Source: an uncultured Flavobacteriaceae bacterium
Lineage (GTDB): Bacteria; Bacteroidota; Bacteroidia; Flavobacteriales; Flavobacteriaceae
DNA: 64,000 bases
NCBI GenBank assembly: GCA_947500585.1
Contig: CANMSN010000009.1
Coordinates: forward strand, 62,001 to 126,000
Direction: 5' to 3'
Both the position numbers and the translations under genes were made by a program. Position 1 is the stretch's first letter. Every line of letters begins with the position of its first letter. Shown here piece after piece: positions 1-8,410 of the stretch. The notes beneath the pieces were generated by a model. The model did not search any database, had not been told where the DNA came from, and saw nothing but the letters and a program-made list of their open reading frames with translations.

Positions 1-1
1 A

Positions 2-166
2 CGTTTATTCCCTAAAGAGCTATGGAACGAATTACACCTTCAAATTATTTGGTACGGTCGACAATATTCACCTGCTCGCGGATGGGATTTAGAAAAGGAT
101 ATTATTACTAAAACTATTGGTAGAAAATCAGTGCTTGATGAGTATTATAAAAATAAAAAGTCCTAA
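2..166 (+). CDS. C-terminal fragment of an unidentified protein
   Basis: The frame is open from the window edge to a TAA at 164-166, giving the last 54 residues of a protein whose start lies outside. Recognisable stretches are ELWNELHLQIIWYGRQYSP and a lysine-rich end DEYYKNKKS. I do not recognise the family. The frame is followed directly by a strong hairpin terminator that shares bases with the stop codon, which supports it being a true gene end. Nothing more can be said about function. Confidence 0.6.
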   Translation, partial: RLFPKELWNELHLQIIWYGRQYSPARGWDLEKDIITKTIGRKSVLDEYYKNKKS

Positions 167-184
167 TTAAAATTAGGACTTTTT
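156..184 (+). terminator. Rho-independent terminator
   Basis: An 11-bp perfect stem (AAAAGTCCTAA / TTAGGACTTTT) with a 6-base loop ends in a T run and overlaps the last codons and stop of the upstream reading frame. The A/T flanks are symmetrical, so it could act in both directions and also end transcription of the small minus-strand gene at 191-337. Confidence 0.8.
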
Positions 185-190
185 GAAAAC

Positions 191-337
191 TTAATTTAGA
201 AGCGCTTCAAACTTCATTTTATTATAATCTATAACACTTAAAGCCTTAGAGTAATTTAGAAGAAAATTAACCGTTTCTTCCTTCGGTTTAAGATCTTTTG
301 TTTTTGTAATAGAATTTTCAGAGTAAATTTTTGCCAT
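191..337 (-). CDS. Small conserved-looking protein, 48 aa
   Basis: The minus-strand ATG at 335-337 opens a 48-codon frame ending in TAA at 191-193. The product begins MAKIYSENSITKTKDLKP and ends KMKFEALLN; it is charged and has no signal or membrane segment. It lies 57 bp downstream of the ECF sigma factor gene in the same direction, so the two may be co-transcribed, and it ends just before a bidirectional hairpin. I recall similar short proteins next to this sigma factor in flavobacteria, but that is memory, not a search. Function is unknown; a chance frame is the alternative. Confidence 0.55.
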   Translation of the reverse strand: MAKIYSENSITKTKDLKPKEETVNFLLNYSKALSVIDYNKMKFEALLN

Positions 338-394
338 TTTTATAATTTAAAGGTTATATCGAAATAATAACGCAGCAAAATTTACTTTATTGTA

Positions 395-979
395 TTAATT
401 AGTTAAAACTATATTATGTTTATCTATTATTTTTCTTAAATTAATTAAAGCATATCGCATTCTTCCTAAGGCCGTATTGATACTAACCCCTGTTCTTTCT
501 GATATTTCTTTAAAACTCATGTCCTTGTAAATACGCATTAGTAATACTTCACGCTGATCATCTGGAAGCTCATCAACTAAGCGTCTTACATCATGTTCTA
601 CCTGCTCTTTTATAATGGATTTCTCCGCATTTAATGTGGTATCACTTAATACAGAAAAAATACTAAACTCACCAGCATTATCAAATTTTGGCATTCTGTT
701 GTTTTTTCTAAAAAAGTCGATGACCAAATTATGAGAAATTCTCATAACCCATGGTAAAAACTTACCTTCTTCATTGTAAGCGCCACGTTTTAAAGTACGT
801 ATAACTTTTATAAAAGTGTCCTGAAAAATATCTTCAGCAACATCTCTGTCGTAAACTTTTGAATAAATAAAACTGTAGATTTTTTGTTTGTGCCTATTTA
901 TTAGAATTTCTAAAGCACTTTCATCACCTTTAATATAGTTACTAACTAGTGTAGCATCTGTTGTAAGATTTCGTTGCAT
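395..979 (-). CDS. ECF-family RNA polymerase sigma factor
   Basis: 194-aa sigma-70 family protein of extracytoplasmic-function size. Region 2 spans about residues 22-95 (INRHKQKIYSFIYSKVYDRD, then DIFQDTFIKVIR and the -10-melting helix FLPWVMRISHNLVIDFFRK). Region 4 spans about 130-185 (LPDDQREVLLMRIYKDMSF followed by the helix-turn-helix EISERTGVSINTALGRMRYA). No anti-sigma factor gene is adjacent; the only neighbour in the same direction is a 48-aa protein downstream. It would direct core RNA polymerase to a dedicated promoter set, but the regulon is not visible here. The start ATG at 977-979 fits the usual length of the family. Confidence 0.93.
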   Translation of the reverse strand: MQRNLTTDATLVSNYIKGDESALEILINRHKQKIYSFIYSKVYDRDVAEDIFQDTFIKVIRTLKRGAYNEEGKFLPWVMRISHNLVIDFFRKNNRMPKFDNAGEFSIFSVLSDTTLNAEKSIIKEQVEHDVRRLVDELPDDQREVLLMRIYKDMSFKEISERTGVSINTALGRMRYALINLRKIIDKHNIVLTN

Positions 980-1183
980 AATAATTACTTTTAGTGCATA
1001 GAAGAGGGCTTCTTTGCTTGGGGTTAAATGTTTAAAAGTAATATTATGCTATAGGCAAGTGATTGTTTATGATGATTAATAAGTTCAAATATAACAACAA
1101 TCATTCCTAAAAAACAAAAAATCATATCTTTTTTTAATAATTTATTCGATTAACGGTTATTTTTTATGCTCGTATACTTATAG

Positions 1184-1191
1184 TATCTTTG
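1184..1191 (+). promoter_or_regulatory. Bacteroidota -7 box upstream of uvrA
   Basis: TATCTTTG matches the TAnnTTTG -7 consensus of the Bacteroidota housekeeping sigma factor and lies 23 bp before the uvrA ATG. No clear -33 TTG is found at the expected distance, so this rests on the -7 element alone. I see no LexA-type palindrome. Confidence 0.45.
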
Positions 1192-1214
1192 CAAAATTAT
1201 CCCTTTTAAAGTCT

Positions 1215-3998
1215 ATGAATACTGCTATTTCCGAAGTTAATCCAAAAGAAAACATCATCATTAAAGGCGCAAAATTGCATAACCTAAAAAATATAGATGT
1301 TGTTATTCCTAGAAACAAATTAGTTGTCATTACAGGGCTTTCGGGCTCCGGAAAGTCAAGTTTAGCTTTTGATACACTTTATGCAGAAGGGCAAAGACGT
1401 TATGTAGAAAGTCTGTCAAGTTATGCACGTCAATTTTTAGGCAGACTTAATAAACCAAAAGTAGATTATATTAAAGGTATTGCTCCAGCAATTGCTATTG
1501 AGCAAAAAGTTAATTCCACAAATCCACGCTCTACAGTAGGCACAACTACAGAAATTTACGATTACTTAAAGCTCTTATTTGCCAGAATAGGAAAAACGTA
1601 TTCGCCAGTTTCTGGTAATGAAGTAAAAAAAGATACCGTCACCGATGTTTTAAACTATTTAAAAACATTTCCTGAACGAGAAAAACTGCTCCTACTCGCT
1701 CCTATTTATTTAGAAGAAGGGCGCACTATTGAGGATAAGTTGAAAGCCTTAAATCAACAAGGTTATGCTAGAGTTAAAGTAAATAAAGAGGTTTTAAGGA
1801 TTGACGACGTTGGCAAAATCAATAAAAAAGATCGCGTATTATTAGTCGTTGATAGAATTATTATTAAAGATGAAGAAGATTTTCTTAACCGATTAGCCGA
1901 TGCCGTACAAACCGCTTTTTTTGAAGGTAAAGGAGAATGCATTATAGAGAACTTAAACGACAATAAACAACGTCATTTTAGTAATAAATTTGAGTTGGAC
2001 AACATCCAGTTTTTAGAGCCTAATGTGCATTTATTCAGTTTTAACAATCCATACGGTGCGTGTCCAAAATGCGAGGGATATGGTGATATTATTGGAATTG
2101 ATGACGATTTAGTAATCCCAAACACAGGACTTTCGGTTTATGAAAATGCTATTTTTCCTTGGCGAGGAGAAAGTATGAGCTGGTACAAAGATCAATTGAT
2201 TAATAACTCTCATAAATTCGATTTTCCAATTCACAAACCATTTTTCGAATTAAATGATGATCAAAAACAACTCATCTGGAACGGAAATCAATATTTTGAA
2301 GGTTTAAACTCCTTCTTTGCCGAATTAGAATCTAAAGCCTATAAAATCCAAAATCGGGTGATGTTATCGCGTTACCGTGGAAAAACAAAGTGTAAAACCT
2401 GTAATGGCAAGCGTTTACGAGTTGAAGCTAACTATGTAAAGGTTGGAGGTGTTACTATTACTGATTTGGTTGAAATGCCCTTAGATAAATTAACAAACTT
2501 TTTCAAGCAACTAGAATTAAATGATTACGATACACAAATTGCCAATAGATTATTAAAGGAAATCAATAATCGTTTATCGTTTCTTGCTAATGTTGGTTTA
2601 GATTATTTAACGCTAAACCGAAAATCGAATACACTTTCGGGTGGCGAAAGTCAACGTATAAACCTCGCAACGTCGTTAGGCAGTAGTTTAGTGGGCTCCA
2701 TGTATATTTTAGATGAACCTAGCATCGGTTTACACCCAAAAGACACCGAGCGTTTAATTTTAGTTTTAAAACAATTACGCGATTTAGGAAACACTGTTAT
2801 TGTAGTTGAACATGATGAGGATATTATGAAAGCCGCCGATAGCATTATAGATATAGGTCCTGAAGCAGGTACTTTTGGGGGACATGTTGTGGCTCATGGC
2901 AATTATGATGATATTTTAGCATCAGACTCTTTAACAGCAAAGTATTTAAATGAAACCCTTAAAATTGAAGTCCCCAAAAAACGTCGAGAATCAAAATATT
3001 ATGTGGATATAAAAGGCGCTCGTGAAAACAACTTAAAAAATATTGATGTTCGTTTCCCTTTAGGCATGCTTAACGTTGTTACGGGTGTTTCGGGTAGCGG
3101 AAAAAGCACCTTAATTAAAAAAATATTATATCCTGCTTTACAAAAGAAACTGACTGATTTTGGTGATAAACCAGGACAATTCACATCTTTGGATGGTAAT
3201 TTTAGTAATATAAAACAGATTGAATTTGTAGATCAAAATCCAATAGGGCGTTCATCGCGTTCAAATCCTGTAACCTATATTAAAGCTTATGATGATATTC
3301 GGGCATTATTCTCAAAACAAAAATTAAGTGCCATTAGAAATTACCAAGCAAAACACTTTTCGTTTAATGTAGATGGCGGACGTTGTGAGACTTGTAAAGG
3401 TGAAGGTGAAGTAACTATTGAAATGCAGTTTATGGCAGATGTGCATTTAGAATGTGAAACCTGCAAAGGTAAACGCTTTAAAAAAGAAGTGCTCGAGGTC
3501 ACGTTTGCAGATAAAAATATTGATGATATTCTTAATTTAACTATTGATGATGCCGTTGCTTTTTTCGAATCGGCAAACCAAAATAAAATTCAGAAAAAAC
3601 TAAAACCATTGCAAGATGTTGGTTTGGGTTATGTTACTTTAGGCCAGAGCTCTTCTACACTATCTGGTGGTGAAGCGCAACGTATTAAATTGGCCTCATT
3701 TTTAGGAAAAGGCAACAATAAAGAAAAAGCCCTTTTTATTTTTGATGAACCTACCACAGGTTTACATTTTCATGATATTAAAAAACTACTAAAGTCGTTT
3801 ACTGCGTTAATTGAAAACGGTCATTCTATTATAGTCGTTGAGCATAATTTAGAACTTATTAAATGTGCTGATTATATTATTGATTTAGGCCCTAAAGGCG
3901 GAGAAACAGGTGGCAATTTAGTTGCCATAGGAACTCCAGAAGCCATTATTAAAGTAAAAGCTTCAGAAACTGGGAAATATTTAAAAGAAAAATTATAA
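1215..3998 (+). CDS. uvrA: Excinuclease ABC subunit UvrA
   Basis: 927-aa ATPase that scans DNA for helix-distorting damage and loads UvrB in nucleotide excision repair. The protein has the duplicated ABC layout of UvrA: Walker A GLSGSGKS at 41-48, zinc-finger pairs CPKCEGYGD and CKTCNGKR in the first half, signature LSGGESQRI and Walker B ILDEPS. The second half repeats this with [17 protein letters not shown] / [17 protein letters not shown] and IFDEPT. Length matches the family (about 940 aa). It is a single-gene unit with its own -7 box, and its stop is one base from the convergent gene at 4000. Confidence 0.97.
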   Translation: MNTAISEVNPKENIIIKGAKLHNLKNIDVVIPRNKLVVITGLSGSGKSSLAFDTLYAEGQRRYVESLSSYARQFLGRLNKPKVDYIKGIAPAIAIEQKVNSTNPRSTVGTTTEIYDYLKLLFARIGKTYSPVSGNEVKKDTVTDVLNYLKTFPEREKLLLLAPIYLEEGRTIEDKLKALNQQGYARVKVNKEVLRIDDVGKINKKDRVLLVVDRIIIKDEEDFLNRLADAVQTAFFEGKGECIIENLNDNKQRHFSNKFELDNIQFLEPNVHLFSFNNPYGACPKCEGYGDIIGIDDDLVIPNTGLSVYENAIFPWRGESMSWYKDQLINNSHKFDFPIHKPFFELNDDQKQLIWNGNQYFEGLNSFFAELESKAYKIQNRVMLSRYRGKTKCKTCNGKRLRVEANYVKVGGVTITDLVEMPLDKLTNFFKQLELNDYDTQIANRLLKEINNRLSFLANVGLDYLTLNRKSNTLSGGESQRINLATSLGSSLVGSMYILDEPSIGLHPKDTERLILVLKQLRDLGNTVIVVEHDEDIMKAADSIIDIGPEAGTFGGHVVAHGNYDDILASDSLTAKYLNETLKIEVPKKRRESKYYVDIKGARENNLKNIDVRFPLGMLNVVTGVSGSGKSTLIKKILYPALQKKLTDFGDKPGQFTSLDGNFSNIKQIEFVDQNPIGRSSRSNPVTYIKAYDDIRALFSKQKLSAIRNYQAKHFSFNVDGGRCETCKGEGEVTIEMQFMADVHLECETCKGKRFKKEVLEVTFADKNIDDILNLTIDDAVAFFESANQNKIQKKLKPLQDVGLGYVTLGQSSSTLSGGEAQRIKLASFLGKGNNKEKALFIFDEPTTGLHFHDIKKLLKSFTALIENGHSIIVVEHNLELIKCADYIIDLGPKGGETGGNLVAIGTPEAIIKVKASETGKYLKEKL

Positions 3999-3999
3999 C

Positions 4000-4362
4000 T
4001 CAATTAGTTTCTTTATTTAAATAAAAATTAATTTTTTGTTTTTTTCTAGGAAATTCTTTTGATTTAAACCCCTTAGAATATCCATTTTTGAAAACATCAA
4101 TATTTATCAAAGCACTTGTGTCTAAATTAATAGAGTAAAATCCGTTTTCATCAGTTTTAAGATAAAACTTTTTATACCCTGTGTAACTTTGATCTGGACT
4201 ATTTCCATAAAAATAGTTTTCAATTTGCAATGATACGTTTTCTATTGGCCCATCTCCTTTAGAATCGTATACATAACCGCTTAATTCGACGTTTTCTACG
4301 TCTACATTACATGAAAAAAATATGGTAAGTGATAATAGTAAGAGGTAATAAATTTTATTCAT
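4000..4362 (-). CDS. Small lipoprotein with carboxypeptidase-regulatory-like fold
   Basis: About 120 aa. I start at the ATG at 4360-4362 (MNKIYYLLLLSLTIFFSC), because this gives a lipoprotein signal and places the start one base after the stop of the upstream gene; a longer frame reaches 4383 but overlaps that gene. The cysteine after FFS is the likely lipidation site. The rest (LSGYVYDSKGDGPIENVSL, then TDENGFYSINLD) is the beta-sandwich pattern of carboxypeptidase regulatory-like domains, common in Bacteroidota envelope proteins. It probably forms an operon with the DUF3667 gene. Specific function unknown. Confidence 0.75.
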   Translation of the reverse strand: MNKIYYLLLLSLTIFFSCNVDVENVELSGYVYDSKGDGPIENVSLQIENYFYGNSPDQSYTGYKKFYLKTDENGFYSINLDTSALINIDVFKNGYSKGFKSKEFPRKKQKINFYLNKETN

Positions 4363-4363
4363 A

Positions 4364-5464
4364 TCAATAAAACAAAAACGCAAACATTCCTAAAATAAAA
4401 GCGGTAAAAGGCGCTACAAATATTAGAAATAAAAATGTTACAACACTTCCTTTAAAAAAGGTTTTAAAACGACCTTGGTTATAGAATCTTTTTAATGCTA
4501 TTAAAAGATATATAAATGTAGAAATGGCTATGAGCGCATCAATCCAATCTGGAATATCTAAAATAAAATTCACACCAATTACAATACTAAATGCTGTGAA
4601 TAAAAATGAAAAATAATAGAAACTAAATACCAAATGATGCGCAAAACTCCCACCCTTTCTGTAAAACAACTTCAATAGTAAAGCAAAAATTGGTAATAAA
4701 AAAAACATGGCTATAGGTATGGTGTCATAAAACGCTTGAAGGATACTCCCACCCTTTCTAGATTTATAAAACTTTAAAGCCTGCTCATACAAACGGCGTT
4801 TAATAGCACCTGCATCATCGGGTAAGCCCATTTCTTTTAAAATAATTTCCTGTGGTGCATTCATGGCTATTAAAGAATCTATACTTTTTTCATTAAAATC
4901 GAAATTCATAGCACCATTCCTCTTAAAATCTGGCGCATTAACTAATGAGTCTATCTGTGTTTCAGAGAAACCATGAAAAACTTTATTATCGTCTAGAGCT
5001 TGTCGAAGCTCAGCGCGAGCTAAAGAGTCTTCAACCATTTTCTTCTTGAGTTGTATCATTTTTAATGAATCTCTTTCACGAGTATCTGAAATGGTATCTA
5101 GTACATTTTCTTGCTTTAAAGTTTTAGCCAAACTTTCATCTAAACTCTGTATTTGATCACGTTGAATAAATGAAAAAGCAAAGAAAAATACCACGGAAAT
5201 AAAAAGATATAACTGAGCCGGATGCAGATATAGTAAACGTTTACCTTCAATAAATTTTTCGGCTAAATACCCAGGTTTAAACAATAACGGAAAAAAGCTC
5301 TTAAAAAATCGAGCGTCAAAAGAGAAATAATTACTTATGGTGTTGTAAAACAATACTTTAACCGTTAAGTCATCCTTTGCTTGTTGCCCGCAATTAGGAC
5401 AAAAATTAAAGTTTGTATTAAATGCCTGTTCACAATTTTTACAAATTTCTTGTTCGGTTGCCAT
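4364..5464 (-). CDS. DUF3667 membrane protein with N-terminal zinc ribbon
   Basis: 366 aa. The N-terminus carries two CxxC knuckles (CKNCEQAF and CPNCGQQA, about residues 8-28), a zinc ribbon. This is followed by the DUF3667 signature EGKRLLYLHPAQLYLFISVV with the first membrane helix, a polar coiled section (about 110-230) and three to four more hydrophobic helices in the C-terminal third, including one that ends the protein. The family is widespread in Bacteroidota and uncharacterised. Topology suggests the zinc ribbon is cytoplasmic. It lies one base upstream of the small lipoprotein gene and is likely co-transcribed with it. Confidence 0.88.
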   Translation of the reverse strand: MATEQEICKNCEQAFNTNFNFCPNCGQQAKDDLTVKVLFYNTISNYFSFDARFFKSFFPLLFKPGYLAEKFIEGKRLLYLHPAQLYLFISVVFFFAFSFIQRDQIQSLDESLAKTLKQENVLDTISDTRERDSLKMIQLKKKMVEDSLARAELRQALDDNKVFHGFSETQIDSLVNAPDFKRNGAMNFDFNEKSIDSLIAMNAPQEIILKEMGLPDDAGAIKRRLYEQALKFYKSRKGGSILQAFYDTIPIAMFFLLPIFALLLKLFYRKGGSFAHHLVFSFYYFSFLFTAFSIVIGVNFILDIPDWIDALIAISTFIYLLIALKRFYNQGRFKTFFKGSVVTFLFLIFVAPFTAFILGMFAFLFY

Positions 5465-5550
5465 TAAAAAGATTGGTTTTTATAAAAATAGAAAAAAAGA
5501 CCACACAATCATAGCTATTTATATCACTGATTATCAATAGTTTGAATTTT

Positions 5551-5565
5551 TGGCATGCAAATTGA
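5551..5565 (+). promoter_or_regulatory. Sigma-54-like -24/-12 promoter
   Basis: TGGCAT-N5-TTGA, with the two invariant G positions (5552 and 5564) exactly 12 bp apart as in sigma-54 promoters (consensus TGGCAC-N5-TTGC). The -12 dinucleotide is GA instead of GC. It sits 68 bp before the GTG start of a secreted protein. A closer match with the same geometry precedes another secreted-protein gene at 8363-8377. Confidence 0.5.
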
Positions 5566-5632
5566 AAATCATTAAGGCGTAGCGAAAGCCGAAAAGCTAA
5601 AAAGAGTAGGCACAATTTAAAACCCCATAATC

Positions 5633-6079
5633 GTGAAAATAAAAATTACCTTATTAAGTATTTGTCTTTTTTTATTAGCAAACTCAGGTTTTGCTCAAAA
5701 AAAGAATGACCCTAAAAGTATTATAAGTAAAGATGTTACGATAAAAAAGTATCATAACAGTCAAGAATTGGAGCGTATGCAAAAAGGACAATTATTAGAT
5801 CTTTATACGGAGCGCATTGAAGCCTTAGCCAATATTTTGCCTTATATAGCTTTTGCCACAAAGCCAGGGATTACGATGTCCAGTTTAGGCATTCCTAATA
5901 GTAACGAGAATAGAAAAGCTCTTGAAAACCAAACAGAAAACACAGATAACTATATAAGTGAAACTGTAGAATTTCAAAAAGTAATTTTACCATATTCTGA
6001 TACAAGAAACTTAGCTAGAGCTATTTTGTTTTATGAAGATATCATGAAATCTATTCATGCTTATGATGAGTTTAATTAA
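5633..6079 (+). CDS. Secreted protein of unknown function, 148 aa
   Basis: The start codon is GTG at 5633; the product begins with a clear signal peptide (KIKITLLSICLFLLANSGFAQ) cleaved after GFAQ, so it is periplasmic or outer-membrane associated. The mature part is mostly helical and charged, with LDLYTERIEALANILPYIAF and a C-terminal helix LARAILFYEDIMKSIHAYDEF. I do not recognise a named domain. A sigma-54-like promoter lies upstream, which suggests regulated rather than housekeeping expression. Confidence 0.8.
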   Translation: MKIKITLLSICLFLLANSGFAQKKNDPKSIISKDVTIKKYHNSQELERMQKGQLLDLYTERIEALANILPYIAFATKPGITMSSLGIPNSNENRKALENQTENTDNYISETVEFQKVILPYSDTRNLARAILFYEDIMKSIHAYDEFN

Positions 6080-6150
6080 TTTAGATATATTCTAAGAGCA
6101 AAAAAAATTGAATTAGCTATTTAGTTTTTAACGGTGTGTTGTATGATTTC

Positions 6151-6168
6151 GTTGCTTGTTTTAGCAAC
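6151..6168. other. Hairpin in the noncoding gap downstream of the PIN protein
   Basis: GTTGCT-TGTTTT-AGCAAC is a perfect 6-bp stem with a 6-base loop, inside a 160-bp gap (6080-6239) without a reading frame. It is not followed by a T run, so it is a weak terminator candidate at best. The surrounding sequence (AACGGTGTGTTGTATGATTTC) looks like a conserved intergenic motif rather than random DNA, but I cannot identify it. Confidence 0.3.
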
Positions 6169-6239
6169 TAATTTACCAAATACAAACCAAATAAGTAAAC
6201 CTTTACTAGCAATGAATATACATATGTTAGAGCAAGTTA

Positions 6240-8183
6240 TTATTTCCAAATCTTAATTTCCCCATCTATAAATTCCTTTGCCTTTTTTATGTAAGTTCGG
6301 TCAACGCTTTTAAAAGTTTTATGATAACTCGATTTCTCAACTTTGCTCATAAAAATACTTTTAGTCCAATCTGAATAAAAGCTTAATCTTGAACTTAAAA
6401 TGAATTTAATAGATTCAGCTATTAAAACTCCTATTATAACAATAAGTATTTCATCAACAAATTTCTTAACTATAAGTACAGTTATTGGGATTATAAGAAT
6501 TGTTATTAAAACATCAATTATTTTTACTGTTGTCTTGGCTGATTTGAGATACTTTGGAAATTCTTTTTCAGCATTTTCTAGAACTTTTTTATATTTCTCA
6601 TCACCAACTTCCGCTTTTTTTAATTTATTATCTACGTAAGTTTCAGCAAATTCTTTTATTGAAACATATTCTGGCTCAACATCAATGTCTAATAGAGATG
6701 TGTCATATTTCTTATCGGAATAAGCTTTTAATATTTCCTTTATATTTTCAGGTTCAACTGTGTGATTCCGAATCTCATCTATATATGATAGAACTTGTCT
6801 TCCTGAATATTTGAACTCCGTTGTTCTCCTTTTTAAGAATTTAGTAAACGCTTCATAATCTTTTTCGTCTCCATTATCTGAAAGAGAATTATGTAAAATA
6901 AATAGTTGAGAAGGTAAAATCGTTTCAGCGATTTTATCTCCTGCTTTTTCCGCTAGAATTCCATTTAAGGTTCTGTCGGTTGATAAATAGAAAGATTTTA
7001 TATCAGAATAGTTATAATCGTTTTGACCTCTTAAATGTTTAACAGCTAAAACATTTATTGCATCAACTTTTGCAGCAGTTTTTGTATAATTACTAAACTC
7101 ATAAATATCTTTTTTTGCTTTAAATAATCCATTTTGCAATCTTTCAATATCTCTTGTTTTCAAGTTTCCATTTAATGACAAGGTTGAGATGTTATGCTTT
7201 TGACATAATATTCTAAAGTCAGCCATTATTTTCGTTTCGTATTGTTCAGGTGAACGAACTTGTTTATCAATTTTACATTGAGCATAATGCGTTATGAAAC
7301 CTTGATTAAAATCAACATTATCTTCAATTAACATTTCTTCTAGTAGTGCAATTGATTTACTTTCGGTTGCTCGTTTTATATCAGAAATACTAGCATCAAC
7401 CTTTCTTTTAAATTCTTGATAAGATTCATTCGTGTAGAAAAATTTAATTCCTTGATGATTACATTGCTCAATTAAATTAATTAAGCTTGCTTGTCTTTCA
7501 GTTCCACCAACGCCAAGTAATCTAAAAATAATATTTGCGTCTAATAGATATTCTTTTCCCTCAAATACTCCTTTTGTAAATTCACTTACTCCTTTCCCTG
7601 AAGTAATTATTGCGAACTCAACTGCTTTTAGAAATGTGTTGAATAATACAGTATTTTTTTCTCTATTGGAATCACTTAAAAAATTATTAAAAGCGTTAAT
7701 TTCCTCAACAGAGTAATTTTCCTTTGCATTTACAGGAACTATTGAGTCAATATTCTGAATTGTAAATGAGTTTATATTTTCATAAATCGCTTGAAAAAGT
7801 AATGATTCAATAGATGATTTTAAATCTGTTGATAGTTTTTCTTTATGTAAAAAATCATCAATGTATTTTCCAATCGAATGATTAGTTACATTATTATTTA
7901 TTTCAGCATATTTTTTATCGGTTAACTTAATTCCAACGTCAGTTTGTTTTGGTGTATGCACGAAATTTGTGCTTTTTTCTAAAATCTTTACAAATAAGTC
8001 TTTTTGTAGTTTGATTTTTAAGTCATTTACAATATATGAGTAACATTCTTCTCTATTGATTTCTACATTATCATTTTCAAATAATAATTCAGAAACTAAT
8101 GAAACGATAATTGCGTTGTAATTTTTGGATTTGTTATCCTCCATCATACAATTTAATCTAAATAGGTTGAAATTTTTATTCAT
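6240..8183 (-). CDS. Membrane-anchored PIN-like nuclease-domain protein
   Basis: 647 aa, or 635 if the ATG at codon 13 is used. Residues about 210-410 carry the spacing of acidic residues typical of PIN-fold ribonucleases: D215 in EYLLDANIIFRLLG, an acidic residue in YTNESYQEF (E253 or E257), D374 in KVDAINVLAV and D403 in FYLSTDRT. The N-terminal 200 residues are helical and unassigned. Two hydrophobic helices (about 553-573 and 577-596) lie near the C-terminus, so the PIN part should be cytoplasmic and tethered to the inner membrane. It is a single gene between unrelated genes, which fits an accessory or defence-type insertion. PIN assignment is by motif only; the toxin or defence role is inference. 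Confidence 0.65.
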   Translation of the reverse strand: MNKNFNLFRLNCMMEDNKSKNYNAIIVSLVSELLFENDNVEINREECYSYIVNDLKIKLQKDLFVKILEKSTNFVHTPKQTDVGIKLTDKKYAEINNNVTNHSIGKYIDDFLHKEKLSTDLKSSIESLLFQAIYENINSFTIQNIDSIVPVNAKENYSVEEINAFNNFLSDSNREKNTVLFNTFLKAVEFAIITSGKGVSEFTKGVFEGKEYLLDANIIFRLLGVGGTERQASLINLIEQCNHQGIKFFYTNESYQEFKRKVDASISDIKRATESKSIALLEEMLIEDNVDFNQGFITHYAQCKIDKQVRSPEQYETKIMADFRILCQKHNISTLSLNGNLKTRDIERLQNGLFKAKKDIYEFSNYTKTAAKVDAINVLAVKHLRGQNDYNYSDIKSFYLSTDRTLNGILAEKAGDKIAETILPSQLFILHNSLSDNGDEKDYEAFTKFLKRRTTEFKYSGRQVLSYIDEIRNHTVEPENIKEILKAYSDKKYDTSLLDIDVEPEYVSIKEFAETYVDNKLKKAEVGDEKYKKVLENAEKEFPKYLKSAKTTVKIIDVLITILIIPITVLIVKKFVDEILIVIIGVLIAESIKFILSSRLSFYSDWTKSIFMSKVEKSSYHKTFKSVDRTYIKKAKEFIDGEIKIWK

Positions 8184-8362
8184 AGTTTGTTTTTAATTTG
8201 CTCTAGCTAAGTAGTATAAAATCGTTTTAGTTTTCATATCTAACACTAAACGAAGTTAGCTAATTTTTCTCACAATATAAATTTGTCCTAATCCAACTTA
8301 ATAAAAGTTATTAACTTTTTTTTACCAGTATTTACAAGGGTTTATCACATACTTATAATTTT

Positions 8363-8377
8363 TGGCACGCTGTTTGT
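8363..8377 (+). promoter_or_regulatory. Sigma-54-like -24/-12 promoter
   Basis: TGGCAC-N5-TTGT: the -24 half matches the sigma-54 consensus exactly and the invariant G positions (8364, 8376) are 12 bp apart; only the last base of TTGC differs. It is preceded by a T run and lies 34 bp before the ATG at 8411, so transcription would start near 8388. Confidence 0.6.
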
Positions 8378-8410
8378 AATTACCTAACCGAACCCCTTAA
8401 AACAAATATT

